In this document: positions 17,801 through 32,000 of the stretch, one piece after another
Numbering within the stretch: the first letter of the stretch is position 1
Layout of the letters: the number at the start of each line of letters is the position of its first letter
NCBI RefSeq assembly: GCF_000002995.4
Contig: NW_025062475.1
Span: forward strand, 9,180,187 to 9,244,186
DNA from: Brugia malayi
Lineage: Eukaryota; Nematoda; Chromadorea; Rhabditida; Onchocercidae
Direction of reading: 5' to 3'
Length of the DNA stretch: 64,000 nucleotides
Made by a program: the position numbers and the translations under genes
Notes under the pieces: model-generated
Database searches by the model: none
Told to the model about the DNA's origin: nothing
Seen by the model: only the letters and a program-made list of their open reading frames with translations

Positions 17801-20191
17801 AGTCATTCTAACTTTAAAAAAAACGTCATATTCTAAATTATATCTTTTCATATCTAACTGATGTAGTTACTGACATAAAAAGTGAAGGTAATAAATCCAT
17901 CAGTTTTTGATTTCTTTATAGCGGGACAACTCCAGAAGCCGGAGTTTGCATTGAAAAAGGAAAGATTTTTGAAATTTGTCTCAGAAATAGATTTCAGCAC
18001 AGAAAAAGTACTTCTTTAAACCCATATTGTTGTTTTTAGGAATAATCTCAACTTTGTTCCATCACTTCGAATTAATTTATTTTCCAACATTTCATTTATT
18101 TTTCTAAGTAAATAAACACTTCTCTCTCGAACTGCTTAGAATATATAGAAAGAAGTGCGAACGAAATAAAAACATTTTCCTAAAATTGTCCAACATGAGG
18201 TGAAAAGGACATTCAGTGGGTTTTCGGCAGTATGTGTCCGACTTGCTATTATGACGAACGAGTGAAAACGATTAATAATAGTGCAAGGCGCGGATGCTCA
18301 AAGCAAATTTTGAGAAGGCAGCGACTGGTGATTTTATAAGCTTATGAATTTAGCATAAGCGTTAAAAAATTTTCATTCGTAATTGTTCACATTAGTGATA
18401 ATGATAATGATAACGATAATTTCTTTCATCTATATTTTAGTTGGTCCTTCATTTCATTCTTCATTTTCTCACTTCGATTTTCTCTAGAAATGACACTTTT
18501 CGAAATAATCCTGCATGCGAGGAACTAAACTTCTTCTGGGAGTCAACAAAAAACGGCTAACTTATCGTTTAATTATATACTAATCAATTACCTTCTTCGA
18601 AATTTCAGTTATCACTTATTTGTCACTTAAAAGAGCTGAAAATAAACATTAAAAGAAAAACTATTGATAATATTGATATACAAACTGGGAAACTGGTGAA
18701 ATTAATTAAGAGGTAAGATTGAAATCAATGAAGAAGTATGAGGATTTGTATTACTGTTAAGTTCAGGTGATAAGTCAGTAGAAATGAATGAGTGAAGGAA
18801 ATGGTGGAGCTTTGAAAATGCTTGAAAATAGTGAGTATTTGGTGGAGAAGCGATGAATTACAAAATGGAATAGTGTTAGGATATAAATCCTTTGTTGTGC
18901 TGCAAGGAAGTTGAACAAGGGTTTGCAAACCGTTCAAAGGAACGGCGCAAATGGTACAGAAGCAAAGAAGTTCGAAGACTTGAAATGAACAACAGTATTT
19001 ACTTCGAAAGAAGTATATTGTGGAGAAAATGCATACCTGCTGATTCAGATCAGTGGTCAAAATTGGCCTTCTTGCATCGTGGACATAAACTGAGACGGCG
19101 ACTTCATAAAAACCGAGATTAATTAAATGAAGTCATAAATTACTATTTTTGGAAATTCTTGACAAAGTTATTTGACTCAGAGTTTGGATAAAAATTAGTC
19201 GTGCGAGCAACGAGGAATAGTAGTTGAATGGAAGGAATAAATATGAAACAAGAAAGGTACGAAAAAGTTCTGAACATGCTGTTATCTCTGTATTGTTTGA
19301 ATATGGAGTTAGAGGGAAGCTATGACTATATATAGATTGAACACGTTTCGAAAATGATACTTAAAAAGCTAAAATAAAGCAGATAAATGATTAAGTTATA
19401 AATGGTTGCAGGCATTACTGTCCCTCATTGGGGAAACTCAGGTGAAATGTAAAAAATAGCTGAAAACATGACAGAGGAATTTGACTGAGAAAAGAAATCA
19501 AAGCTTCGAAAACAAACAACGATTTCAGTGAAAAAAAAAAGTTGAGAAGGAATAGACATGAGTAATACGATCCAAATATTTTTTAATTAAGACATTGAAC
19601 GATAGTGATTTGTGTATTTCTTCTCATCTTTTTCAATTTAATGAATTTCTGGTCAGTTGAAAATAAAATAATTCTGTAATAAACAATGGAATGAGATGGA
19701 AATAAATCTATAAGAACTTAGAATACAATATGGCTGTAGTTTTTTTTCTCAGGAAATTATTTTTTCATCTCCTATAGTTCGTTCAGATTTAGCCGGTGGA
19801 TTCCAAAAGTCTTTGAAGTGTATTATTTTTCCCATTTGCTAAAAAAGCTTTGGGCTTCCGTTTGAAAATTTCAAGGTCTATTTATAGGATATGTTAATTG
19901 ATATTGTGACACTGTGTTGAGGGTAATTTCAAAGAGAAATAACGTATGAAATGTTTCTGTTTTAACAAGTAAGTAACATTTCTTTAGGAATCTACCTCTC
20001 AGTGGTTTCTGATATGAATGCGTTTGTGTTATTCTCACCACAGTATGGTACAAATAGAACAACAATTTTTTTGCAAGTTTGTTATAATCATTTGAAAACT
20101 TCTTACGTTTCCGTTTTAAATCTTAACAATTTCTGAAAAAGAAAGTCTAAAATATGAAATACTAAACTAAAAAAATTCCTTGCTGTTGCAG
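14808..20191. other. Long stretch without recognised gene; probably holds 5' exons of TMEM132 gene
   Basis: About 5.4 kb. The first TMEM132 exon I can place (20192) starts in mid-protein at an acceptor, so signal-peptide and first ectodomain exons should lie upstream here, but I could not identify them by eye. A GC-richer patch at about 16540-17060 carries open frames on both strands with no recognisable motif. Poly-T runs occur near 16440. No tRNA or transposon was seen. Confidence 0.4.
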
Positions 20192-23100
20192 GATGGTTGT
20201 CCATCTCGTTCAAGTTCTATCGTTGGGACAGAATCTGGACGACGTTATGTGCTTCCATTAGATAGTATCAGAAGGCTGGATTGTGCTGTAATGATCAAAA
20301 TTGCCTCAACTGTCATTTCCCTTGTAAAAATTTCTGCTTTAGAATTATTACTAGTGGCAATGTTTCATAATTCAATATTTCTTCAGGGAAAGCCATTTGT
20401 GGATTTGGTGGCAGTAGCAGATGTTTCAATATTATCTGACATTCGTCAACCTCTTTGTGTCACAGCACAACTGACACTATCAACATCAGTGACAGTCCCT
20501 GTATCATGCATTTTATCTCCGTTCGATTCTGCTCGCCAGTCGTGCCTTCTGCGAATCATTGTACCTTATTCATGGTTCCCACTTAACAACGGTGATAAAC
20601 AGGTTTATTCATTTTCTGCTTATCTGACATTTGAGTCTCGCTATTGACTGGATAGGAAATTTTTACAAAATTTACTTCATAAATTGTAACTTGTTTGGTA
20701 TTGGATGATGCAAAGTTAAAGCATGGCAGAACGTATACTTCGGCAGTTTTGAACAAATTGAGGAAACATTACAGCTGAATAAGCTTGACCTTGCAATGAT
20801 TTGATAAGTTCATTGGTTAAACAGATAGATAGCATTGTGAGTGCGACGATACAAAAAATACTTCACTGGAAAAGTTACAGTTGCAGTGCCTTAGTTCTCA
20901 TAAAACTATTCCGGAATTTGATTAAATTTTCTAAGTTACAATACATTGTTAATTGTTATTAACAGATCGTCACACTTCTGTATTCCACTAATAAAGAATG
21001 TGGTGCTCTGCACGCTGAACTGTACCGCACAAAAATAACACTGCTATCGCCTTCTCCGAATTATAGATCATTTGATCTTGACAAACAATTCCCTACGTTG
21101 TATGTTTTTAACAGCTTTTGTATTGTACTTGAATTTAAAAGCAAAACTATTCGGGTGCAGAATCAACAATCATTGGAATTTGAATTTTCCAATGGATTAT
21201 TTTAAATTCAAAACATTTTTAGGCATTTGCAGCTTCTGTCACCAACGAATTTCACCTTTGCAACAAGTTCACTTACAACTTTATTGTTGCATTTCGATTA
21301 CTACGGTAACAATGAAACTCGCTTTTCTTCCATACAAATTAGGTACTTTCTTTTAATTGAAAATATTTGTAACATACCATTCATATTGCATGATACAAAA
21401 CCTTTCATGTTAATGTCATAGTTAGTGCATGTTTTTCACATCTAAAAAATTAAATCATTGTTTCATAATTAATATTAATTACCTACTATATAAAACATTG
21501 CAGGATTTGGCTAAACAATTATTTGAAACTGCTAAGCGTTACTTCAGCAGATCCAAGACTATGGACAATACAAGTGGAAAATTCTGCTCATCCTGATGCT
21601 TATATGACCTTCACTTGTCAATATCATTCCTCCTTATCCTTAGATGGTAATTTAGAGAGGTGAGCCCATTTCAGTTAGCATTTTCTTGCTGTTTTTCTTA
21701 ACTCTCCAATATATGTCAAGTAATTTTTATTTCAATTGACCTAAGAAAAAACTTATCTTTCGTGATAATGTCGATATTGATGACGAGTAATATTGTTTGA
21801 GGTGCTAGTCTCTATTCGATATTCAAATATCTTCTTATACTGTATGTAAATAAATTTTGTAATAAAATGCTCAGTACAGGAAGAATCATCTGAAGAAGGA
21901 AGTATGGTCATCTTTTACCTTCCAATTGGATAAAGCTTAATTTTAAAATTTAAAATTATGCTTCATTTTATTGTCCTTCCTGATAAAATATTCATTCGTT
22001 GCTAATGATTCAGTCTTTATAGATACAGTGGGTATATAATGATGATGTTAATCAAAGTAAAAGGCTCAACAGGAACAAAATCTGAAACACAGTCGAAAGC
22101 TATCGACAGTAATTTGATCAGAGTTCACTGGGAAGTGCAATATTTTGTCTCTGAAAATTCCACTTACACGGTACAGCACCTTATCAATTTCCTTCGGAGA
22201 AACTCCGTAACGAAGTAAAAATAATACCTGATTTCATCACTGATCCACGTAAAATCACAATTATATTACATTCTGTATGGCTGCTAGCAGAACTATTTAT
22301 AGTCTTTCTGAAGATAACCGCAACTTATTATTTAGTTAGTCATTAATATTAGCTGATCAATGCTCAATTCATGAATGGACGTTTTAGTCCTTCTATGTTC
22401 ACACTCAACAGATTGCGATAAATTCTCCAAAAATTCCAATTTTATAAGCAATAATTTTACTCTTCAGGGTAAAACGACAACAAAGACAGTAGCAACACAA
22501 TTCCGCATATTTTCGGATTTCGTATATGCTTTATTGCCAATGATCAAAGTAAATGATTGTTGAGAATACACTTTCTGATCCACTTTCCACTGAAGTAATT
22601 ATAAAGATGAAACATTTAATATCTGTTTCAAGTTTGTTTTTTAATGAGATATTCAGGGAGAAAATTTGATCAATACAGCGGTGCTGTCGGGAAAGCAATC
22701 TGCACTGCCAATGAGAATATTTTCCGTTACGGAAGGTGGAAGTCTAAATGACGTAACTAGCAGTTCATATTGTTTGAGTGCTGAATCACGAGTTTTAAAG
22801 GCTTCACCAACGTGTAGTTTCATCTACGTTGACGGGTTTGTTTATTTCATAAATCTTGATAATGCTGTGAAAATAGTATTTCTTGCGATATATTGAAAAT
22901 TTTTAGTTGATATCTATAAAACCCGTACTTATTGTCCTTTGAAATCTCCTATGTTGACAAGTTTAAGGGTTAGAGCTGAACTTTAATTTGTATTACTTTT
23001 CATTCAAATTTTTAAACTATAACAAAGTGTTAATAGAACGTTATCAAAACACAGATTCTGATCGCTAACGACTTTCTGATTCTAAAAAGTAGAATGAACT

Positions 23101-26100
23101 GTAAACATTTCTTATTTTAATTATAGATCAGAATTACGCGGTATGAGTAAAGTTAAAGTGTACGTCCATTTTCAAACACTAGCCACTTCAATCGAAGTTA
23201 CAGTTTGGTATCCACGACTTCCAATAACTGTGTGGATATCAGATCCTGTGCTGAATGCCATCAAAGGTTTTTTTATTTATATTCTGTTTAGATCAAATGA
23301 CTGTGATGAAACGGCAAGTTCACGGTAACATCTAGCATAGTAAAACTGTCGATTCCGCTGACTAGTCAGTTATATTGAGCTTAGTTTTTTTTTTTTTTTT
23401 TTCTACCACTTTTACAAAATTTCTAAGCTTATCATTTCAGATTGGCAAATAGCAGTATGGAAGTGGCTTCCTAGCAAACGTAAAAGGGAAGCCCGACAGT
23501 TTGGTTGTATCAATAAGTACCAGCAAGCTGAGGTATAATTGTATCTTACTAGCCTTATTGTCTAGTCATACATTCAAATGTAAACTACTTATGTAGCACG
23601 AAATCAGATCCAGTTCAATACTACTTATGTAGCACGAAATCAGATCCAGTTCAGTAAATTAAACTAATCTAAGTTTGCTATCGAGAGTTAACGGCTTTGT
23701 GCTAATAATATTGTTGAATATTTCTCCTACTGCTGTTTGTAATAAATGAAATTTAATCGGAGCATTTTGCATTCTGAGATTAGGGTGCATAAAGGTGATG
23801 TTTCAGATTCGCATCCTTGCAAGTTATTATGTGGGTGATAAAGAAACTGGAGAACGAATCTATCTATCTGGTGATCGGGATATTTTATTCGATGTGACAT
23901 CACTTACGATGAATCATGTGCACAGTTCAAATATTGGTGTCGCTATTGTATTACCTCGACAAGATCGTATTTTTGTTGTAGCTCATCGTCCCGGTTCGGC
24001 CAGGTCTGTCAATATCGAAGACAAGTTATGCAGGAGTGAATTCACCTCTGGTGATATCTTTAATATAATATATTGCTTTGTTGTACTAACTAGCGTCAAT
24101 TTTGTTTTTCTTTTTGAAAAAGAAAGCAATTTTATAGAATAACGGTTCGCTCAAATACTCCCAGTATAGATTATGGCAGTACTCCAATCGTGGTATAATA
24201 TCTTACTATTATTTTTTTTTTTTTTAGTTGTTAATGCTTTATCTTTGTCCTCCAATTTTAAAAGCCTACCTGTTAAATGTGCAGGTCACGGAAGATGCTG
24301 TCTCCGTACGACGACTTGCAGTAGAAGGAGTTGCTGATATTGCTTTGGATATTGAGCAATTCCCTAGAAGAGCTCACGAATATGTCATTTCAACATTTGT
24401 TCAAAATACTTTGACCTATAAGTATCAGGTAAAAATTTCCCGAAACTTTCATTTCTACCATACTAATTGAATAGAAGATATAGAAGTTAAAAGACATTCT
24501 CATTTTGTCGTCACAGAATGAAATGCTGCTGTGAATCATGCAGATGCTAAGTGATGAAAAGCAGAACTGTGTCACAGATTATGATCATTGACAAGAACGA
24601 CGAAACTTTAAACGTGAAAGGAGGGTCGCTGCTGTAGCATAAAAAGTTGATCAATTCTAATATGAAATAAACAAAAAAAAAGGTTTAGTAAGAGTGACAT
24701 TTGGAACTAAATCTTTGTAGCATGCCACTCTGGTGTGTCGATTATATTTCTCGGACGAACAGATGCTTGAATTAACCGATATTCCATCAGAACATTACGT
24801 ATTGAGAGGATGGAGTTCGGATGAACAAGCCGTTGTATTGAATCATGGGCTAAATAGCCATAACATCGAACTAATCGTTCTACAGAATGTCAAGAATGTG
24901 CTAATCTCAGTTAGCTTGCATGGTCCAGCCCAATGCAGTGAACCAGACTCAAAAGCTATCGTTCAAGTCGAATATCCCGTACAAATCGAATTCAATGAAA
25001 GGAAGCTTATAAGCACATCGTCTATTACTAATTGTTAGTTTAATCTATAAATAAACTTCCGTAATTTCACTAAATGTCTTAATTATGCTCATTTTTCTTA
25101 TTTTATTGAAAAGTTTAGCAAAAAAAAAAAGTTTTTCTTACAGAGCTCTTATAAAGCGAACCTTTTACATAATAGAATACTTTATCAAAAAACAGCTTTA
25201 AAAAAATTTTTTTAAACCATCCATTTTAAAAATGCCTTGAATGCTTTTGTGCGTTCTGATAATTTAACAAAAACGTAATGAAGGATTTTTGATTGATAGA
25301 AATTTATTATTTTTTATTTTTGATAGAAATTCTGTTTCATATTGTTTATATAAAATCTATTTATAGTTTTTCTTCGTTGATTTTAAAAGATAGAAAGATT
25401 AAGAAACGAAATTACAACAAGTGAACACCGAATCTAATGAAATTCGATTTTTGTTCTTTTTCAAGTTTTTGATTTAAAGACCTCTAGGATTATATAGAGG
25501 AATGGAGAACCTCTAGAAGTAGTAAAATTAATTGGTTATTAATTAATTAATTGATGATAATAGTAAATAATAATAATGAAAAGTAGTAGCAATAAATAAT
25601 TAGCCTACCTGTCACTGACAAGACTTTAGCCTACTCATCGTTGGCAAAAAGAACTTTTAAATGGAACAAATTTTGAAACATGCTGGCTGCACGTTGTATA
25701 GTTTGGCGCACTAGTCAGCTCTTGAGGTCTTAGTGTAATGTATTATTGAATATAAATATGATTATTGGATATAATTAATTGTAACGACAGCAACCTGATG
25801 CAAATATATTATTCAGAAAGCGTTATAGATAACAGTAGCACGAGAATGAAGTCAATCACAAATTCTGGCAGTTGGAATTCGGAGGTGTTGCTGGGGTTAA
25901 TCATTTTTTTGGCAGCAATAATAGGTGTTGTGCATGCGATAGGTTCAAAGGCCAAACAACCATTCAATGAAGGTTATGAAAAATTAGTACTGCCAATCCT
26001 TACTCGATTAAGTTCATCAAGCTCATGTGGAAAGGATGAAAATTCACAGGAATGGATATGGCTATCGAAAGCACAAATTGATAGTGCCAGTATGAACAGC

Positions 26101-26964
26101 AGGTTTGCAATTATAGTTGTTAGAGGAATGCAGTGAGATAGTATGATCTTGTTAATATTCATTTTATACTATTGGGAGCTACACATATACTTTCTTCTTT
26201 ATCCTTTCATATTGCTGAAAATGTTAAGCTCAAAATTCAGGTATTCACAGAAATCAACTATGGATGTTGCTGATAACATATCAAATGTAAGTACTGGCAG
26301 TATCCAGCGTAGCATATCATATCGTGGGTCGGAAATCAGTGTTTTTATATCACCACAACCTGCTGTGGCTGTAAGTTGATGTTTCATGGTATTAATCGAC
26401 AAATATAACTTGCCAGCTTTTCTCCTCACTTTCCTTCTTTATTGAGAACGACCTCATCATTCTTTTTATGAATACAGAACCATCAATTTTTGCAAATGTT
26501 CCAGATCAATTTTGATTCATTGGGAAGACACACAATGAGTTGGCGTGATAGATCGAAACCCAACTTAACAAGAAATGCGATTGTTGATAGCAGTTCTTCA
26601 GAACATAATCTTTCTAGTTATACGCACTCATACGTAAATTCGAATGGTAAAATGAGCTGCTTTTCAAGACATCGGGGTTTTTAGGAAGATAACTCAAGTT
26701 TTCTGCTTTCTTTTCTGGTCATTTACAATTCTTAATCCATCATGCCCGATTAACTAATAACTCCAACTCGTGTGAAATAATTGTCTTTGTTGTTTAGGGT
26801 ATAATTTTATTCCTGTCGTCCTTGATGGTAACGAAAAAAGTCCGTGGAGCAGAGAAGAAACCATTGCATCAAAACCCAAACAGGTGTGCTGGCAACATAT
26901 CGACCGTGATTTTAGCTTTGATTCCATGCCTGATATGGATGGAGTCCGAGAAACAGTCACCTAA
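20192..26964 (+). CDS. TMEM132-family single-pass membrane protein (5' end missing)
   Basis: Exons placed: 20192-20323, 20387-20602, 20966-21099, 21223-21342, 21504-21659, 22023-22170, 22468-22548, 22657-22835, 23127-23266, 23441-23532, 23807-24003, 24138-24192, 24285-24428, 24721-about 25033, TM exon about 25791-26102, 26241-26370, 26478-26646 and 26798-26964. Internal phases agree except at the join into the TM exon. TMEM132 hallmarks: SCLLRIIVPYSWFP with a following beta-strand region, ITVWISDPVLNAIKDWQI (the family's LSD..L..IKGW motif), then the cadherin/Ig-like C-terminal ectodomain. The hydrophobic segment VLLGLIIFLAAIIGVVHAI is the TM helix, followed by a serine-rich cytosolic tail ending ETVT. 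Family members act at the neuronal surface in adhesion and actin control. Signal peptide and first exon(s) were not found. A 36-bp tandem repeat sits in the intron after exon 23441-23532. Confidence 0.8.
23585..23656. repeat. 36-bp tandem duplication in TMEM132 intron
   Basis: Two head-to-tail copies of CTACTTATGTAGCACGAAAT... (23585-23620 and 23621-23656) are identical except near the 3' end. They lie between the exons ending at 23532 and starting at 23807. Near identity implies a recent duplication. Confidence 0.9.
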
Positions 26965-29070
26965 GTGCCATCTTCATTTATACTTATTATCTTATCAGTT
27001 ATTCCCTTTTTTTGCTTCACTGTTTATAATTCACTGCTTTTGCAATTCATTACATTGCTTTCCATTGTTTTAAAGGTGTGAAACTTCTAGCTCTTGATTT
27101 GTCAAGATATTAAATGACTCATGTAATCTAGCCAGTATATGGTCTGTAAATTCCATATTTCTGGTTTCGGAAAGACTTTAAATTAGTATATTCTTCACGT
27201 TTTTCTTTTAGAAAACGAGTCAAATGCAGAAGACCTCATAACTGGCCTTAATTATCAATTACAAGCTGAAAAGACAGTGTGCAATCTTTTACAAAACTCA
27301 TTTAGCATCCGTTTTTATTTCCATTTTTTTGCTTCCCGCCTATTCTGAGACATGCAGACTGGTTTCGCAATATTGACTATAAGTTCCGAAAATCAGATGC
27401 AATAATTCTATCTTAGCACCATTTATCCCTTCAGCAATACAAGTAACGCGAAATCAGTCGTCAAAATGCTCCTCATTTATTCAGTATATCTCTTGCTAAT
27501 ATTCCTGACCGTTCGAAATAAGTTTCTACGGGTAAAAAAAAATATTTTCGCATTGTTTGTTTCTATAAGTTATTTGATTTTTATTTTCTAACAGAAATAT
27601 TAGAATCAAAGCATACGACAGTTAACGAAATATACCAAACTCATATCTTATATACATAGGCATAACATCAACGAAGACATCTTCTTTCGTTGATTAAAAA
27701 ACTGATGGGAATAAATCAAGCATCAGCATTCTATCTGCTTAATAAACCGTGAAGAAAAGTATTTAAATGCAAGATACCTGCCTATATTTCAATGACACCG
27801 GACATTGCAATGAAAATTCATCTATTGAAGTGATACTGAAGAGATAAACGACATTTTTGCGATAAATAATTGCACGATTCCGAAAACAAAGAAATCTTTT
27901 TAATTCCCCCCAACACCAGTTCATGCCCAAAGAATGTCAAGATTTAACTTGTCTGACAACTAACTGAACTATTAGAAGATCGATGAGCCAATACATTGGG
28001 AAAACATGCATCACATTAGTATGGCGGTGCAAATTTATAAGCTCAAAATACCATATCAAAGTTCTGATAAGCACTGACATCGTTATTCAATATCGAAATA
28101 TTTTTGGATTAATACACTCATAACCCTTAAATTGGTCTTGCGTTAATACCTTCATATTTTTGTAAAAAATCTCCTTGACATGATCTTGCACCGTTCTGCT
28201 CCATTTGTTGTACTGTACACTTAGTGTTCTGAACAACTGATATGTTAACCTCCTAGTAAATAATGTGGAAAGCCGCTGCATACTAACAGATAACAAATAG
28301 AAGGGATATGTAGATGAGGAGAAATGGAATAAAATTAGTGAACTGGTGTCGAAGTCGAAACAAAAATGAGTGGACAAAAAAGAACATACCCGCATCACAT
28401 GTTTAATCCAAAAAATTGATGTTTGAGTAACCGCAACCAACAGAAATTGAGTAACCAACAGACCATACCGCATTGCATGTGTCGATTAGACAAAAACAAT
28501 AACAAAACTTTGACAGACACAACATCCAGAAATTCTTTAATAAAAAGAAACCAACATAATTCGGTTCCACCTAGCATCACAGTTTTTTCTTCTTTCTTTC
28601 TTTTTCACGGCCCGATATCATTTTCATTTTTTTTTTCTTTTTTTTGTATTGTGTTCAATTTTTTAATTTTCAATAGAATTTATTTTCTTTTCTGAGCCGA
28701 TATTAGAATTCTTTCTCTTTTCACCAAAAAGAAATATTATCAAATAATCACAACAGAAATACGAAGAAAAAATAACCACAAATAACACAGACTTTAGGAG
28801 GAACTGTTTTGAGAACCAGGTAATACAGTTGTGAAAAAAATGCTACTATTGCAGGCTTATAAATAGTATGATTATTAATATAGGCGAATCACCAAATGCT
28901 GAGAGAAAAACAAGAATATTTTTTAGCGTAGAAACATAGCATGAAAATCTGATCTGGAATTCATTTTACACCAAATGTAACCTGCTCAAGCATTTTTCAC
29001 TGATCCGAAAAATCCTGCTTGAAAGTGAAACACACTTTCCAGTTAATTTTCACCGACAAATATTTTCAGC
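26965..29070. other. Convergent 3' intergenic region
   Basis: The TMEM132-like gene ends on the plus strand and the RBM26-like gene on the minus strand, so both 3' UTRs fall here. A hydrophobic minus-strand open frame (28087-28473) shows no family motif, and I do not call it. The rest is AT-rich with A/T tracts. Confidence 0.4.
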
Positions 29071-32000
29071 TTAATCTTCATTGCCGTCATCGTCCGACTA
29101 AAAAAGCTTATTATTAAAATTAAATAAACTGTACAATATAACTGCATCTTAACATGAAAAATAAGAGATAGTCACGAAAGCAAAGTAAGGGCAAGAAGAT
29201 TTCAACATGTTAAAATATCACAGCCCCAAAGGCTATTTAGGATTAAGCTCAATGGGCCTTATCTTGAAAGACAAAAGTCACTACAGCAATATGCAAACAG
29301 CTCTGGTTTGAGCGTATTCTGTGTTCAGAAATAGATAGGTCAGATTAAACAATAGTGAGTCATGGTGTGCATAACAATAGCAAAAAAAAAGGTTAAACAT
29401 GACAAACTTCATCAAGTGGACAACTCGCCAACAAAGCAGCAGGAGTTACACGTTCAGACGGTTGTCGTTTCTCATCAGGGATAACACCGCTCGCCTCAGC
29501 TCCACGCTTTGGGACCCAATCAACTATTAAGTGTCCAACAGGATAGTCTGCTCCTAGTGATACTGCCTTAAAACAAAAATAATGAGTATTATTCATTTCA
29601 AGAATGAACAAATAATACGTGCTTCTAGGGAAAAAGACAAATTTTCATTAAAAACCTGTTCCGCATCACGCCTTTTTTTGTAGGTGAAATAAGCAGTAAG
29701 CAATTTATCTTGCGCAGGAACTCCAAAATCCATGTCAATCAATTCTCCAAAATGTTCCATATGAATAATAAGTTCATTTTCTGTTCCAGCTTCAAAACCA
29801 CGTACCACAACCATTTTTGAGCGGTTATCAAGAGTCTGCAAAAAACATAAGGAGCAAGAAAAATACATTTAAAAGTAAATGATAGAGCAAGAAAAAATTT
29901 CTTGCTTACATTAGCTACTACTAATTTGTCTCAATTGAATTTCTGTAAAACAGATTCTTTAAATCGCTCTACTTCTTCATTGGATAGAGAAACAGAAATC
30001 ATGAAAAATGACTTTTTAAAACAACCAGAGATATCTTGAATTACGACATACAAAATGTAAAGTACATCTAAATACATTTACACAAAATTACTAGACAATC
30101 ATTTAGACAAAATTATTAGAGGTTGCAAAAATTACTGATATTAAAACACTTAAAAGATTGTGTCTCAAACTGCAAACCTGCGAAGAATCTTGTAGACGAA
30201 TTTTTTTAGGAGAAGTAACCATGTCGCTGACTGATAATTCACCTGCTGAATATAGTAACTGCAGTTACATTAAATACACCATCCTAATTAAAAAAATTGT
30301 TTCATTTGAAACGATATACGTAATTATTTCTATATTGTGAAGAACAAACCATCGGAGCCAGCAAGATCCAAGCCAATACCCGACTCCACACCACCACTGC
30401 AACCGTTTGCATTATCTGTCGCTTTCGTTGCTTCAGAACCAGATTTCGTTTTTACCAACATCTCATTAAGCTCAGCGATTTCGCCCTTTGTTTTAGCCAC
30501 AGACAACTCCAATCTTTTGAAAATCTAAAAAATGGACAACTTCTGAAAACTAAAGAGTTTATAATCGAAGTATATGTTCTTTTTGTGCGTATTACCAATC
30601 TTTTGAGTAAAGAGAGTTGTATAAGTTTCAATTATTAACTATTCCAGTTTCTTACTTCGAAATGAAATGAAAAAAGTTGTGTTGTCTGGAAATTCGCCAT
30701 GAATATATAATGTAACATAATAACTAAACAAAGTTGCATAAGTAATAATATATATTAAGGTTACTTCTTCATATACAAGCTTTTACTCTAAATTACAGTC
30801 AGACCTACAAGAAAAATCCAAAAAACTAATTCCGCTACATAGTAATTACTATGACAAACCTTGTATAACTTCTTTTTCTTTTCAGGAGTAATATCTTCAG
30901 CCCTCATTTTTTCTAATATGATTTTCTGCTGTTCAATTTCTTTGGACATAAGATCAGACTTTCTCCGCTGAAGATCAATTAATCTCATTTTGTTTTCTTT
31001 TTCTTGCTTTCGTCGTCGTCTTACCTGCAAAACAAAGATAACTGCATCACCAGAATTACTAACTTGCACAGCACTAATAACACTCACAGTCCTAAAAGCA
31101 CTGAAAGAAACTAGTGAGTTGGCTATACCGAAAATAGTTCAAATCTGGTTTGAGATAAACATCAAGCCTTTACATAAGAGATTTCTGGACATTACGCATC
31201 GCTTTTTTTGTTGATATTACTACAGAGTTTCAGTTGATGTAAGAGAAAACTTGTAATGTTTCTGACCAATGAAAAGTAAATTATGTCACATATTTCAAGA
31301 GAATTTTAAAAAGATACTTCGATATATTTGTCTCTGTCTATTAGAGACTGGTTTATTGCAGAACGGGAAATCTGAGATTCAGTACTCTGCGAATTCGCTG
31401 AATGTATTGTTTGTGGATTCTTAACAGCAGAACCAAGCAACCGTGAACCAACATGGACTGTCTTTGTAAGTGAGCCTCTGGCATTAAATGTTACCGATGA
31501 ACTGTTCGTTGGCGCTGTCTACAAAGTTTTTTTTTTTTTCATTTCTTCAATTCAATTCCAATATAAAACATGAATTTTTGCTCAGCGTAGTGATCATTCC
31601 CAATTTATTGCTTATATGTAAGAATATAACCTGATTTGCATTTACAGTATTATTTGCTTGTCCATTCGTACTGTGCCAAAATACTTTAATGAAACGATTG
31701 TTGAGTATTGGCACTGTACTTTTATATGCTGCAACTGCTTCATATCGATTTGCATAAGTAATAAGTGCTGCTTCTGGATCACCCTCGAAACAAACCTAAA
31801 CAAAAAAAAAAAAACTGCATTTTCAGAGATCTTGAATAGAAATAGGAATAGGTCATTAAAAAAAAAAAATGGATCAAAAGTGATCCCATCACTTTTGATC
31901 CATCACTTGTCATACTACTGCACTTCAGAATCAGCAATACTGAAATGAAAACAGAAGCGATTTTCAGGACTTCAATGTTTCCAACGCTGTCCTTACTAGA

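Noticed and set aside
18725..19122. Open frames of 76-111 codons on both strands
   Set aside because: Mutual shadows in simple-composition DNA, no motif.
26798..26964. PDZ-ligand at the TMEM132 C-terminus (ETVT)
   Set aside because: Class I PDZ ligands need a hydrophobic last residue; the final Thr makes this weak.
28087..28473. 128-codon hydrophobic open frame on the minus strand
   Set aside because: No family motif, AT-driven composition (Phe, Leu, Ser, Tyr), no clear partner exons; probably chance.
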